From Prostheceraeus crozeri (lineage: Eukaryota > Platyhelminthes > Polycladida > Euryleptidae): DNA of 64,000 nucleotides. The position numbers were made by a program, and so were the translations under genes. The notes beneath the pieces are model-generated. The model was not told where the DNA came from, did no database searches, and saw nothing but the letters and a program-made list of their open reading frames with translations. This document shows positions 1 through 9,063 of this stretch, one piece after another. The first letter of the stretch is position 1, and the number at the start of each line of letters is the position of its first letter. The stretch spans positions 248,001 to 312,000 of the forward strand of contig CAJQUW010007434.1 in assembly GCA_907163375.1 (NCBI GenBank), written 5' to 3'.

Positions 1-1546
1 AATAAAATGCGTAATATTTGCTTTTCCGTGATGAAGCGATTCGATACACAAAATATCTCAAGTCGACATAATTGAATGGTGCCGTTCGATCTGGTGATCT
101 TAAAAAATTATGGAATGCTGTTCAAGTTAGTGACAGGATAAAGGCCCGAGTCTCAGTATTCACATAATCTATACAATGTGATGCCGTCAGTTAACAGTTT
201 CTGTCGAATTTTTGAGTGAGGTTAACTAATTTTATTTATTGGTCAACTCTCGATTTGAACAACTATCCAACCAGTCCCGTCGCCTAGTTTTAGTGTTTAG
301 GGGGACCCGGAGCTAGTTTGAGAGGGCACGGGTCAAACTACTAAATCTTAATTCCACATCAAATAATATAACCGAGATTTGTTGATTCAGTCACTTCTCG
401 GTTGATTCAGATAAATATTCTACATTATGACGATTAGTTACACATCGTAGGCTACTTATCAAAAACAAAATTACTCTCCTATAGCCCAATATATACTGTA
501 CTAATACAAGAAATGATTCATAAGTCTTGTATTCTGTTTGAATATGCAATCATGCAAGATAGAAAAATTAAAATGTCATGATGACAAGATAAATCTCTCA
601 AAACTAGAAACAAATTATGATAAACAAATAGCTACATTCAATTTTATATGATGTACAGGATATGAACAAAACCTTGAATATCATTATTGCGCGCATCTTA
701 TTCAAATTGCAAAGAGAATGAGGTTTTCTAAGAACATATGTCAATTTTAGCAGCATATTCTCTGCTTCGCATGAAATTGGGAAGTGCATAATTGATATCT
801 TTGAATTGAACACAATTCCGCAATTTGTAACTGAAATGCACGTTAGACGTTACAGGTGTACCCCGGATGATTTTTGAACATCACCTCAATCACATGTAAG
901 TTGGAAGAAAAGTCATTCGACGTGACTGTCGGCAGAAAAAGTTGCTTCGTTAAGTCGCTGGAGTTGAATGAAAATACTGGATGACGTCATTGGTGATCTG
1001 AGCGTGAGGACAATAGCATGAGAGCAGGATGGAAGCGTGCAAGCAAGCGTCAGATTTTAAACGCACCGATGAATGAATTGCATTTTTATCAAGTGCAGTA
1101 GCGAGCCAACATAAAAATGGAAGCATAGGCCTATCATTTCAAATAGCAGCATTTTCATCTGGAGTTTCATTCTAAGTTTGCCATAAAATGGTGCAGCGTT
1201 GTGTCTTCGGATATCAATACTGAACGTAAAAATGTAAGCTTCTATAGAGATTCCTAACAAAAGCTTCCTTGTTCATTCTTGTTCCTGATATACATAGTCG
1301 CAAATAGAAAAATTAAATATTGAGTTGCATCCTCAGTTGAAAATGGAAACAGACGTAAATAGCTGCTACTTCATCCAATATCATGAGTCATCAGCAGTCC
1401 CAGCTTACATCTCTCAACATCGACACAACTCCCTATTTAAAGTTGCAGCCATGACCGAGTCAATTTGAGATTTGCAATTAGCATGTTAGTGAGATCCCGT
1501 CGAAATTTCACCAACTTGCTAATTGCAAAACATAGTCGCGTATGTT
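1..1546. other. Non-genic flank of Polinton A
   Basis: AT-rich sequence with no ORF that looks coding; the open frames here are short, low in complexity and have no recognisable motif. It is the left flanking DNA of the Polinton that begins at 1553. The only structured element I see is a hairpin at 1471-1530. Confidence 0.6.
1471..1530. repeat. Imperfect 23-bp inverted repeat beside the Polinton insertion site
   Basis: The arms begin TTTGCAATTAGCA (1471-1483) and end TGCTAATTGCAAA (1518-1530). They continue inward to about 23 paired bases with three mismatches around a loop of about 14 bases. The structure lies 17 bp outside the target duplication of Polinton A, so it is flanking DNA, not part of the element. 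Confidence 0.75.
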
Positions 1547-1552
1547 CTGACC
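1547..1552. repeat. Left target-site duplication CTGACC of Polinton A
   Basis: CTGACC directly precedes the left terminus and recurs exactly at 17913-17918, directly after the right terminus. Six bp is the duplication length made by Polinton/Maverick integrases. Confidence 0.88.
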
Positions 1553-1778
1553 GGTAGTAATCCCGTGGCAGACCCAAGCACGGTGCGGTGCAGCGATGAG
1601 TCATCGCTGCTGACTCATCCCCCCTCTGGAAGGAAGGAAGAAGGGAGAGCGCCAAGGATGTGTAGGGAGGAATGGGTCCGAGAGGAGGAAACAGGCAGGA
1701 GGAGTTTTCCTGAGAGGCAAGGGGTGGAGCGGCAGAGTTGGAAAAGTCAGGTTTTGGTGGTTTTGGGATGAGAAAAGT

Positions 1779-2490
1779 CCATTTTTCGGCATGAAGGAGT
1801 GCTCGGATGGGAAAACGGAGGCCAGATTCGGAATCTACGTCAAAATTTGGGTTAGGAAGGATGTTTCCAGCGACATCGGAGAGAAAAAGTTTTGAGGACG
1901 TCCCCCCCCTCCTGTCAAACTTCCAACTTTGGTTGTAGAGATCGTAGAAAGTCGTGCAATAGCTCATTTGAAAGCTAAGAGTGAGAAAAATGCAGTGGAA
2001 AGCTCAGTTTGGGCCTATTTTCCTGGGTTCAGGGAGGAAAATGGCAGGAAAACGTCAGAGTTGGAAAAGTCAGGTTTTGGGATGAGAAAAGTCGTTTTTC
2101 GACATGAAGGAGTGCTCGGATGGGAAAACGGAGTGCAAATTCAGACGTTTTGGCCAATGTTGGGTCTAGGAACTTCTTTCCAGCTCAATCGGAGAGAAAA
2201 AGTTCTGACCCCTCCCTCTGGAGAGAGGAAGGAAGTGGCCAGGGATGTGGTGGGAGGAATGGGTCCGAGAGGAGGAAAAAGGTCCCTACCCCCCCTCTCT
2301 GGAAGGAAGGAAGGAGTTTTCCGGTAAGGGGTAGGAAGGAAGCTGATAGGAATGTGGGAGGGATAGAGTGAGGAAAGGGTGGGTGTTGGTGGTGTTTGGG
2401 AAGAGAAAAGTCGGAAATCGTCATGAAGGAGGGTTCGGATGGGAAAGTGGAGTTTAGATTTGGAATCTGCGTGAAATGTTGGATGGGGTA
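1779..2490 (+). repeat. Three diverged tandem units of about 310 bp inside the left TIR
   Basis: The pattern AAAAGTC ... CATGAAGGAG ... TCGGATGGGAAA recurs at about 1779, 2088 and 2406, a period of 309-318 bp. Counterparts lie inverted in the right TIR near 17150, 17460 and 17640. Repeated subterminal units of this sort often bind the recombinase, but that role is inference. Confidence 0.75.
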
Positions 2491-2673
2491 TTTGCGCATT
2501 TTCCAAGATTTTGGAGCTTTTTGAAAAAACGAGAGTTTTTCAGCTCGGCTCCTGGTCATCGTAGAGGGTCGAGGGATGTCCTAAATGAAAGGGGAGAGCG
2601 AGAAAACATAGCACTCAAAATTTGAAGTCAATCGGAGCAGTAGAACCGGAGATAGACGGGTTTAAAGTTTTTA

Positions 2674-2963
2674 GATGATGGATATTACGTCATCAGCTGA
2701 TCGCCACAAACTATACTCACTGACAGAAATAATGAAACCAACTATCATTGACTTGAATGGAAGTTTGCTTCATTTTTTTCTATGGTTTGAGATGATATCT
2801 CGCTTTCTATGTATCACCATTGAACTCCATATGATAAGGGAAATGATATAGGAACATCAAATTTCAAAATTTGATATTGATCACACTAACAGCTAGAAGT
2901 TGAACAGAATCCTCACCTTTGGATGATGGATATTACGTCATCAGCTGATCGCCACAAACTATA
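2674..2963. repeat. 42-bp direct repeat framing a left-TIR-only insert
   Basis: The same 42 bp occurs at 2674-2715 and 2922-2963, with 206 bp between that the right TIR lacks. The right TIR has the 42-bp sequence once, so the left side gained a duplicated or inserted segment after the two TIRs were last equal. Confidence 0.8.
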
Positions 2964-2967
2964 TAAG
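2960..2967 (+). promoter_or_regulatory. Inward TATA box in left TIR
   Basis: TATATAAG, conserved as the inverted copy at 16354-16361. It faces the interior of the element and could drive a transcript starting in the TIR. Confidence 0.5.
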
Positions 2968-3295
2968 CTGGGAACCGACAGAGACTTTTCATTAAGAGGA
3001 GAGCGACTGTCAAAGGTAAGGTCGTCTCTCTGAGCTCCGATGATAGCTTCGGACATTCCAAATTCCGGGTTTCCGTAAGAAACCGACTTAGAAAATTTCA
3101 TTGCTGAACTCAGCTAAGGCGTCAGACTTAGAGTTGCGCCAGGAGATGGCCTCGTCTCCAGGCCATAAAAGACTCCAAAACTTTAAAGGCTTGTAACTTT
3201 GCTTCTACAAGTCCGTTTGACTTGATTCAAAAACGGTTCGGTCGCTATTGACCTGCCCTAAGTGATAGACTACTTATAAAATGTCATAAGTAGTG

Positions 3296-3574
3296 CTAAA
3301 AAGATGAAAAATTTAAATTCACTATTTTTGGAGGTTTTCTGGGGTTTTCGACCCTGCTGAAGTCAATGAAGGCATGGATAAGTGTGTACGAGCCAGTCTT
3401 CTCATGAACCAAGCAGCTTTTCACTGAAAGCGAGCAAGACACGCAGAGTTTTGCTGTAATATTCCACTGACAGGGTGATCCTTCGGGACGGCGGATGATG
3501 CCGTAGTGATAAGTGTGGCAAGGGAGTGTGTCATATTTTAGACCGAAACCGCTGGGGCAACTCATGTTGGGCAT
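3296..3574 (-). CDS. Doubtful TIR open frame, copy 1 (92 aa)
   Basis: Open frame with several cysteines and no recognised domain. It is nearly identical to 15751-16056 in the other TIR, but TIR copies are homogenised as DNA, so conservation of the frame is weak support for coding. It points outward relative to the TATA box at 2960. I list it because it is the only sizeable frame kept open in both TIRs. Confidence 0.2.
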   Translation of the reverse strand: MPNMSCPSGFGLKYDTLPCHTYHYGIIRRPEGSPCQWNITAKLCVSCSLSVKSCLVHEKTGSYTLIHAFIDFSRVENPRKPPKIVNLNFSSF

Positions 3575-4180
3575 TTGACACAGTTCTCAACGTAGCACTT
3601 TGAACGCCAATCGGTTGAGTCTTAGCTATCTTGTCATGGGTGGCATCTAAACATCTCCATTGCAAAACGCTTGTGAATCACGGCTTGTTATCAAGCTGAT
3701 CAAAGCAACGACTTACCAACCTCCTGTAAATAACTCCACCGGTTTTTATGCCAAAATCGGGGCCCGGATACCAACACAGTGACATGACGCACGGTCTGTC
3801 CGCCCGAGATTGGATTTGTGGGTCGAGGCCTTGGAGCTGGAATAAGATCCCCTCTGAGTAATGCCTGTAACGGAATCAAGAGCTTAACACCTAAACGGTT
3901 GCTGGCTTGCTATCAGGCCTTTATGAAATCTCGTCTAGCCTCAGTAACTCAGGGTTGGCAACGTCTATCGTTTGTCATTGTAACTTGGTAAAAATGAGAC
4001 GGTTACTGCAGGCATTGACGTCAAACCTTTTCGCGTCATAGGGTAACCCGTCTTTGTGTTGGGAGTTGTCAACTGAAAGCACGGTGACTGCCGATGCCCA
4101 GACATGGTAAAACCGCAGTTGTCATGTCAAATGCATGGTCAAATAAGGAAGGTCTGAATCATGGCTTTGTGTCAGAGGGG

Positions 4181-4188
4181 TATATAAA
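4181..4188 (+). promoter_or_regulatory. TATA box for the small gene at 4220
   Basis: TATATAAA 32 bp upstream of the ATG at 4220, the same spacing class seen at the other small genes of Polinton A. Confidence 0.6.
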
Positions 4189-4219
4189 CCGCCGACTCTT
4201 ATTTAATTTCATTTCAATC

Positions 4220-4489
4220 ATGCAGACGCCGAACACTCTGGTCAGCTCTCCTGACAAGCCTCGGTTGAAGCCGAGAAATCTATTTCAAGAGTTTCAGTGA
4301 GCTGAAGAGCGAGAAAAGATTTTTAACAATCTTGCTCGTATAGGCGCATCTGATTACGGCGATGATGATGATGATAGGACTCAGTGGGGCTATATACCAC
4401 CCCCAAGTAGTCAGTCAGTAGCAGTAGAGGTCGATGCTGCTACCATAGAGAGAATTAAAGACTCTCTCAGCAGAATCGGTCTAAAGTAA
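4220..4489 (+). CDS. Small TATA-driven accessory gene, acidic C-terminal half
   Basis: Region of about 90 codons starting at the ATG downstream of a TATA box. The first part is Pro/Lys-rich; the later part has a run of aspartates followed by a Pro/Ser stretch and a short amphipathic end. I recognise no family. It looks broken (about one break). It is the first gene inside the left TIR and points inward. A 16-nt histone-like stem-loop follows about 33 bases after its end (4523-4538). By position and TATA promoter it resembles the other small early-type genes at 4876, 6048 and 14788. Confidence 0.5.
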
Positions 4490-4522
4490 GGCGACTGATT
4501 ACGATCCCGAGAACGTCCCATG

Positions 4523-4541
4523 AGCCCTCTTAAGGGCTACC
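4523..4541 (+). terminator. Histone-mRNA-like 3' stem-loop behind the 4220 gene
   Basis: AGCCCT-CTTA-AGGGCT followed by ACC: a 6-bp stem, 4-nt loop and ACC flank, the exact geometry of the replication-dependent histone mRNA stem-loop. It lies 34 bases past the stop. No clear purine-rich U7 site follows. Confidence 0.5.
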
Positions 4542-4630
4542 TTCTAATGCAGCTGAAGCGGTCCCAAGCCCGCCACATATCTTCGGATATGGAATGCAGA
4601 GGGGAAGAATAAATGATGAAGGGACGAAAC

Positions 4631-4740
4631 GGGAGGCCACCCTTGCACCACATGCAACACACAAGACTTCTCTCTTCGCTAGTGAACAAGCTCTTGTCAG
4701 TGTAGTCAGAAACTTTATCATGTTGTACAAAAGTTTTTAC
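4631..4740 (+). repeat. Inner inverted segment matching 15119-15227
   Basis: About 110 bp inside the left TIR boundary matches the reverse complement of 15119-15227 at high identity, including a block around TTCGCTAGTGAACAAGCTC. It is separate from the main TIR, so the inverted symmetry of the element once reached further in or the segment was copied. Confidence 0.8.
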
Positions 4741-4830
4741 TGCCACACAGTTTGATAAAGTGATAATGTAGTCTTCATCTAAATTAGAATCATTCTGATT
4801 GGTTGTTGAGGAATTCATTGTTGAAAAACA

Positions 4831-4838
4831 TATAAAAG
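4831..4838 (+). promoter_or_regulatory. TATA box for the 4876 gene
   Basis: TATAAAAG 38 bp upstream of the ATG at 4876. Confidence 0.6.
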
Positions 4839-4875
4839 TCAGAAAATTGAAACACTTCTCATTCTCATCTATCTC

Positions 4876-5133
4876 ATGATGGAAGGTACATCTCCTGCCT
4901 TAGAGATCTTTAACAAAATATTTGAAGTCATTGACGAGTGGGATGAAGACAAGTGTGAAGAAGAGGAGGAGTCCCGCAAGAAAGTTGTCATTGAAAAAGT
5001 TGTGTGGACTGATGGTGAATTCACGCCAAAAACGACGCGTGTTAGAAAAGTGCCCGACGCTCCAAAACGGCCAAGGTGTTATAAAGTGTACAGTGACTTA
5101 GAGGTTATTCCGCTTGACTTTTCCTCGCTGTAA
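4876..5133 (+). CDS. Small acidic/basic accessory protein (85 aa)
   Basis: The ATG-ATG start at 4876 follows a TATA box and a short pyrimidine-rich leader. The N-terminal half is strongly acidic (a Glu/Asp run around residues 20-35) and the C-terminal half is basic with Lys/Pro. No family is recognised. AATAAA lies about 20 bp past the stop (near 5153), so unlike two neighbours it appears to use ordinary polyadenylation. Length, leader and TATA spacing match the 4220 and 6048 genes, which suggests a cluster of small early-type genes near the left end of Polinton A. Confidence 0.55.
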   Translation: MMEGTSPALEIFNKIFEVIDEWDEDKCEEEEESRKKVVIEKVVWTDGEFTPKTTRVRKVPDAPKRPRCYKVYSDLEVIPLDFSSL

Positions 5134-5548
5134 AGTATATGTGATTCAATTATAAATAAACCTACATACTACATGTCTTTGTTTTGCAATGTATTTATCT
5201 TGAAATGGAAATAAATGGAGGAATTTAGATATGGGGTTAGTTAACACATTTATTATCGGTCTACTTTTCTATCAAAAGGGATCACACCATTAGAGAAGAT
5301 AGAAAATGATTTTGTATACGTGTGGTATAAGAGAGACAAGCAGAACTCATGGCTCATTCTCAGATAACGTTGCTTCACCTAAAATCATGTTTCATATGTT
5401 GAATGATTTCTAGTAACTGTGTTAAGTGTCTAGATGATAGGATATCTTATGCTAACAATAGCTCCCAATCGATACTATGCTTACTCGATGATCCTTTCGA
5501 AGCCATGTAGTTTATGTGAAGGAAAAACAACACTGTCATGATACACAT

Positions 5549-5887
5549 TTACTGAAAAGAAATAAAAGCAATACGTTTTGTAATAAGACGATACATGACG
5601 TCTACTAAGTCAAACTCTTCTTGATTGCGGGGCTGACTAGAAGGAGAGAAGAGGTCTAGCCAGCTCCGGAGAGTCTCAACACACCGCTCCATCATAACGT
5701 CCTTTGGGGACACACTCAGGAGGGCAGCCCTGATTGTATCACTACTGTCCTCTTCATCGTCGGAAATGATTATGAATTCCTCATCCAACTGCAGCGGCTC
5801 GACCTCACCATCGTAAATGGTTTTCACTTGCCTCTTGCGTGGGGCATTGGGCATGAGTAAGGCATAGGCGTTCGGTGGTGTATCCAT
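5549..5887 (-). CDS. Accessory protein with acidic patch (112 aa)
   Basis: The ATG at 5887 lies about 40 bp downstream of a minus-strand TATATAAG (5925-5932). The protein has a basic N-terminal stretch (residues 14-21), then a Glu/Asp-rich segment with the form IIISDDEEDSSD near residue 40, which resembles a SUMO-interaction or CK2-type acidic motif, and a helical C-terminal half. I recognise no family. It shares a compact divergent promoter with the plus-strand gene at 6048: the two TATA boxes are about 75 bp apart and point away from each other. Confidence 0.5.
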   Translation of the reverse strand: MDTPPNAYALLMPNAPRKRQVKTIYDGEVEPLQLDEEFIIISDDEEDSSDTIRAALLSVSPKDVMMERCVETLRSWLDLFSPSSQPRNQEEFDLVDVMYRLITKRIAFISFQ

Positions 5888-5924
5888 TTTAATGATATTA
5901 TGAGGAAATTGTCATTGCACCGCA

Positions 5925-6012
5925 CTTATATAGATTCTCTCTCCCTGCTTCGCGCTCTCTCATTGGACGACAGCCATTTATCAATCACACTGCATCATTC
6001 TCATATATATAG
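5925..6012. promoter_or_regulatory. Divergent promoter with two TATA boxes
   Basis: TATATAAG on the minus strand (5925-5932) serves the 5887 gene and TATATATAG on the plus strand (6004-6012) serves the 6048 gene. Confidence 0.6.
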
Positions 6013-6047
6013 AGAAGAGTGTTTTGCATTTCACTATCATAGTCATG

Positions 6048-6224
6048 TGCGACACAGAGGAAACATTTACACATCTTGCTAGCTCAACTCCTACGAAGAA
6101 GGAAGTTGAGAGAAAGTTTCAACAAAAAGAGGAAGAGAGACAAATGATTGAAGGCTGCAAGCAGCTCACTCTACAAACGGTTGAGAGTGAGCCTTTCATA
6201 AACGAGGCTGACTTTCAGGAGTGA
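6048..6224 (+). CDS. Small charged accessory protein (58 aa)
   Basis: The start at 6048 is preferred over the upstream in-frame ATG at 6024 because it sits 36-44 bp from the TATA box and gives a hydrophilic N terminus. The protein is rich in Glu, Lys and Gln, with a likely charged helix in the middle (residues 18-35). No family is recognised. Two stem-loops and an exact CAAGAAAGA follow within 80 bases of its stop (6260-6305), the arrangement of replication-dependent histone genes. Confidence 0.5.
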   Translation, partial: CDTEETFTHLASSTPTKKEVERKFQQKEEERQMIEGCKQLTLQTVESEPFINEADFQE

Positions 6225-6259
6225 AAAGCCCATTGATGAGACCAGAGAATGCCCCAAAC

Positions 6260-6305
6260 GGTCTTTATGAGACCACGGCCTTAACGGCCACCTAATCAAG
6301 AAAGA
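6260..6305 (+). terminator. Histone-like 3' processing signal: stem-loops plus CAAGAAAGA
   Basis: Stem A is GGTCT-TTATG-AGACC (6260-6274), with CCCCAAAC before it and AC after, much like the histone flanks. Stem B is GGCC-TTAAC-GGCC followed by ACC (6277-6292). CAAGAAAGA (6297-6305) is identical to the classic sea-urchin histone downstream element bound by U7 snRNA. The spacing from stem B to CAAGAAAGA is also in the histone range. Confidence 0.55.
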
Positions 6306-6333
6306 AAAGACATTGACTGCGCCACGCACAACA

Positions 6334-7962
6334 TTAGTGATTTGATGTTATCTGGCGAAAATGAAGTGTTAAGACAGTACGACCACCAATGAATTGAATA
6401 GGATTACCACTATCATCATAGATACCAAATTTGCAATGGGATAATCGTGGTACATTGACTGGAATGTATACCTTGTTCAGGAACTCCCTGTGCATGGTCA
6501 TACCAAAGTCGCCACTGTCAATAGGAATATATCTTAAAAGGGGAACCATTTGACCACCACCTTGTGTTGAATGGATAAAGTTAGTGTAAATGTAAAAGTG
6601 ATTGATATTCATATCGAGCAAGGATGTTGAGCCACAATACTTCTCGTCGTAGAATATGTCACGTTTGAATCCTAAAATCTTTGTCAACTCTTTTGAAATG
6701 TGAATGACCGTTTTACCATGTACACTGATACAGAATGCATTTTCTTTAGGATCATAGTCAAAATAATATGAGTGTAGAGTTGATACACCCTTGTTCAAGT
6801 ATGTACAAACATCATAGCCATTGCTATAATGCTTTGGAGGTATCGGTAACTTTTCATTTGGCTTCCATGTAAGACTGGGACGTAAAACAGGGTCTGTGCG
6901 TTTGAAATAAAGGACCATTCGACAATCGGATTGCTGTTCAGATGTTATTTTCACATTCCCCCATTCATGGTATGACCATAAGACGTCTGTTTTTAAAGAG
7001 AGCAAATCGCGAAATTTAGAATTGATGTGAACAAATCCAATGTGTGAACGCTCAATCATTTCGGAACTCAATCCTTGCTTTATTGTGTACTCGAGTGATG
7101 GACATAGATAATCCATTTATTTCATTTACCTGTTTGATCAAGTCATCTTTCCAGATTTAAAAAGCACAAAGCGCTCATGCATGCGATCAAGGGGAAGAAG
7201 GGTAATATTAAATTTTTTCCTGTGCCAATTTGGATATTTCTTAATCTGCTTTGATACTTTCATGGACACTTGAGCTCTCAAAGGGAAGGCGCCACCTCCT
7301 TTTACTTCTGCAAATTTTGCGATAGCTAGAAAGAAACGTGATTTAAGATTCAATATCTTTTGCAGAGGTCCACTCACATAAAATCCATGGGAAATAGTAG
7401 TCGGTCTCATGTAGAGGGTAACTTTATGTAGATTTAGATCCATCTGCCAGAACCATAGATCCTTTGCCAAATCATTCATAACATTCAATAGGCGTTGAAT
7501 TTTCATATAATAGTATGATTGCTCTAAACGATGACGGAATGATGGGTTTGCAGGTTGTTTCCATTTCAGGGGTGAAGCATTTTTAGCAATGGGTATGTCT
7601 GTATCTGCAGTGATAATTAAAGTAGGACCATTTACAATCTCATCAACAGCTCGCTTTCCCCGACGGGTGTTTACTGTAGGAATAGAATTCCACTCTGCTG
7701 CATGTTCATTCAAGTTGTAGGTATGTACTTTATCATTTCGCTCTGGTTTTGGAAAGTACAAGTCTTGATTCGTTGCAGTGCCTAATGTAATCTCTTCATT
7801 TGCAATGGTTCTTATATTATTCACATAGCTCAAATCTTGCAGGGCCACTTCCCAATCACCATTTAAGTCAATCGGCTGCGTTAAATCAGTCTCAAACTCG
7901 GCAGCTGTATTTTCATATCGCGCAGGTTGAGCATTACTGGGAAACACTGCTGTAAACTCCAT
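6334..7962 (-). CDS. mCP: Minor capsid (penton-like) protein of Polinton A
   Basis: Transcribed right to left in two frames: 7138-7962 holds the N-terminal part and 6334-7116 the C-terminal part of the family. Diagnostic features are the N-terminal FPSN followed by a PIDL-x-G-x-WEVAL block (residues about 7-45) and the C-terminal VPLLR ... IYDDSGNPI ... TVLTLHFR block. These correspond to the single-jelly-roll penton/minor capsid proteins of Polintons, which occupy the vertices of the virion. The counterpart in Polinton B is 56391-57905. A TAAGCAAA box lies 26 bp upstream of the ATG at 7962. It looks broken (about one break). Confidence 0.8.
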
Positions 7963-7963
7963 G

Positions 7964-8557
7964 TTAAAGTATCAACATAAAGCGTCGTTTGCTTAGGCGT
8001 TGTCGCATGACATAACGAACTGCTGCTTTCAATCTATTCACAGTAGGCACTTTCTGTCGTCCTAGGAATTTGGTTAAGAGTGATTGCCCTTTCACATAAT
8101 GTACTCTCCTAAGTATGCTTGTACCGCCTTCTTTCATATTGCGATAGTTGATACAACCAAATATGACTTGATATCTTGGTCTTCTACGTTTAAAATCTGC
8201 AAGGGTATGAAATATTTTGCGTTTTATTGATGAGCTCAGACGGCAGCTATTTTTTAATTCCATTGCAATGCGACGTACAGGATTGATCAAATCGATGCCA
8301 CCTACAGGTGATCGCTTAAAGCCATAATCTGTTAACACCATTTCCCACGCATGACCCATTCGCTGACGTAAAATCTGAAGTTTGTAAGCATGATTTTGCC
8401 AAGGATCGGCTATGCCGGAAAGAATTACATCTTCAATAGGTCTTGTTGCATTAATAGGTGATTTGATGAGACGAACTGCATCATCTAATCCTCGTCCCGC
8501 TAATGTCACTATTGCAAATGATAATATGATGATGAATCTTAACATGACTTCGTCCAT
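7964..8557 (-). CDS. Candidate PD-(D/E)XK nuclease with N-terminal hydrophobic segment (197 aa)
   Basis: Residues about 5-21 form a hydrophobic segment ending in Ala-Gly, like a signal peptide or anchor. The middle holds GGIDLI (about residue 86), then MELKNS (about residue 99) and a later S-x-K with a leucine-rich helix, and a hydrophobic strand before an Asn-Tyr. The order D ... E-x-K-N ... S-x-K resembles restriction-endonuclease-fold proteins, including the Eco47II-type pattern. The C-terminal third is strongly basic. I see no counterpart in Polinton B. It abuts the minor capsid gene and diverges from 8607. A TAAGCAAA box lies 14 bp upstream. Family assignment is by motif only. Confidence 0.5.
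   Translation of the reverse strand: MDEVMLRFIIILSFAIVTLAGRGLDDAVRLIKSPINATRPIEDVILSGIADPWQNHAYKLQILRQRMGHAWEMVLTDYGFKRSPVGGIDLINPVRRIAMELKNSCRLSSSIKRKIFHTLADFKRRRPRYQVIFGCINYRNMKEGGTSILRRVHYVKGQSLLTKFLGRQKVPTVNRLKAAVRYVMRQRLSKRRFMLIL
7988..7995 (-). promoter_or_regulatory. TAAGCAAA box, minor capsid gene
   Basis: 26 bp upstream of the ATG at 7962, reading with the gene. Confidence 0.45.
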
Positions 8558-8570
8558 TTCTTATGAACGC

Positions 8571-8578
8571 TTTGCTTA
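8571..8578 (-). promoter_or_regulatory. TAAGCAAA box, nuclease-like gene
   Basis: TTTAAGCAAAG, 14 bp upstream of the ATG at 8557. Confidence 0.45.
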
Positions 8579-8589
8579 AACGAGAAGAC

Positions 8590-8597
8590 TAAGCAAA
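8590..8597 (+). promoter_or_regulatory. TAAGCAAA box, 8607 gene
   Basis: On the plus strand, 10 bp upstream of the ATG at 8607. With 8571-8578 it forms a divergent pair. Confidence 0.45.
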
Positions 8598-8606
8598 CGT
8601 TTTGCT

Positions 8607-8948
8607 ATGTCTAAAGCTAACCATGATTGCCAAGCTCTCTTCTCAGTGTCACGTTACATGGAAGGCATTACCATTTACGATACTCATCGACACGTTAAAA
8701 TAAGTTTATCCCCTTTTCAAATGGATAACCTCCACGATGCTTTACATATCATGCATCATCCAATGTACTATATCCCTCTAGGTGGGCGTCTCTTCATTAT
8801 TCGACGAGATTTCGTTGCTCTTCATGATCCATATGGTGTTATACATTTTACAACCTCAAGTTGGAACAAGTATAGAGAACGTATACATCCTCGCATAATG
8901 ACTTACCTTCAACAAACCAACACTCATAAGGATGAATGTGACAAGTGA
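8607..8948 (+). CDS. Unknown protein, divergent from the nuclease-like gene (113 aa)
   Basis: The ATG at 8607 is 10 bp after a TAAGCAAA box (8590-8597). The protein is rich in His and Tyr with alternating hydrophobic residues typical of a beta-rich fold; I recognise no family. It lies between the nuclease-like gene (49 bp away, divergent) and the protease gene (convergent). AATAAA at about 9029 is its likely polyadenylation signal. It is the only plus-strand gene in the virion block. Confidence 0.5.
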   Translation: MSKANHDCQALFSVSRYMEGITIYDTHRHVKISLSPFQMDNLHDALHIMHHPMYYIPLGGRLFIIRRDFVALHDPYGVIHFTTSSWNKYRERIHPRIMTYLQQTNTHKDECDK

Positions 8949-9063
8949 ACAATGTCTTCTTATCTCTACCTATTCATGTTTGATGACTAAAAACAACATT
9001 CAATCACATCATCTACTTTTCCATTGAAGTATAATAAAGGAAACAAATTTTAATCGTACATAT

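Larger units (their letters stand above)
1553..3753 (+). repeat. Left terminal inverted repeat of Polinton A
   Basis: Matches the reverse complement of 15573-17912. The match ends near 3753, after CCACCGGTTTT, where the two sides diverge. The outer kilobase is rich in purine runs (GGAAGGAAGG) and includes three diverged units of about 310 bp. The inner part has a TATATAAG box facing inward. The left copy carries a 206-bp segment absent from the right, and the right carries about 0.4 kb (near 16590-17010) absent from the left. Confidence 0.9.

Noticed and set aside
1437-2559. Many overlapping frames on both strands of the outer TIR, some over 120 aa
   Set aside because: They follow the purine/pyrimidine-rich repeats (runs of Pro, Ser, Phe or Gly, Arg, Glu) and are mirrored in the other TIR; no frame is favoured and no motif is seen.
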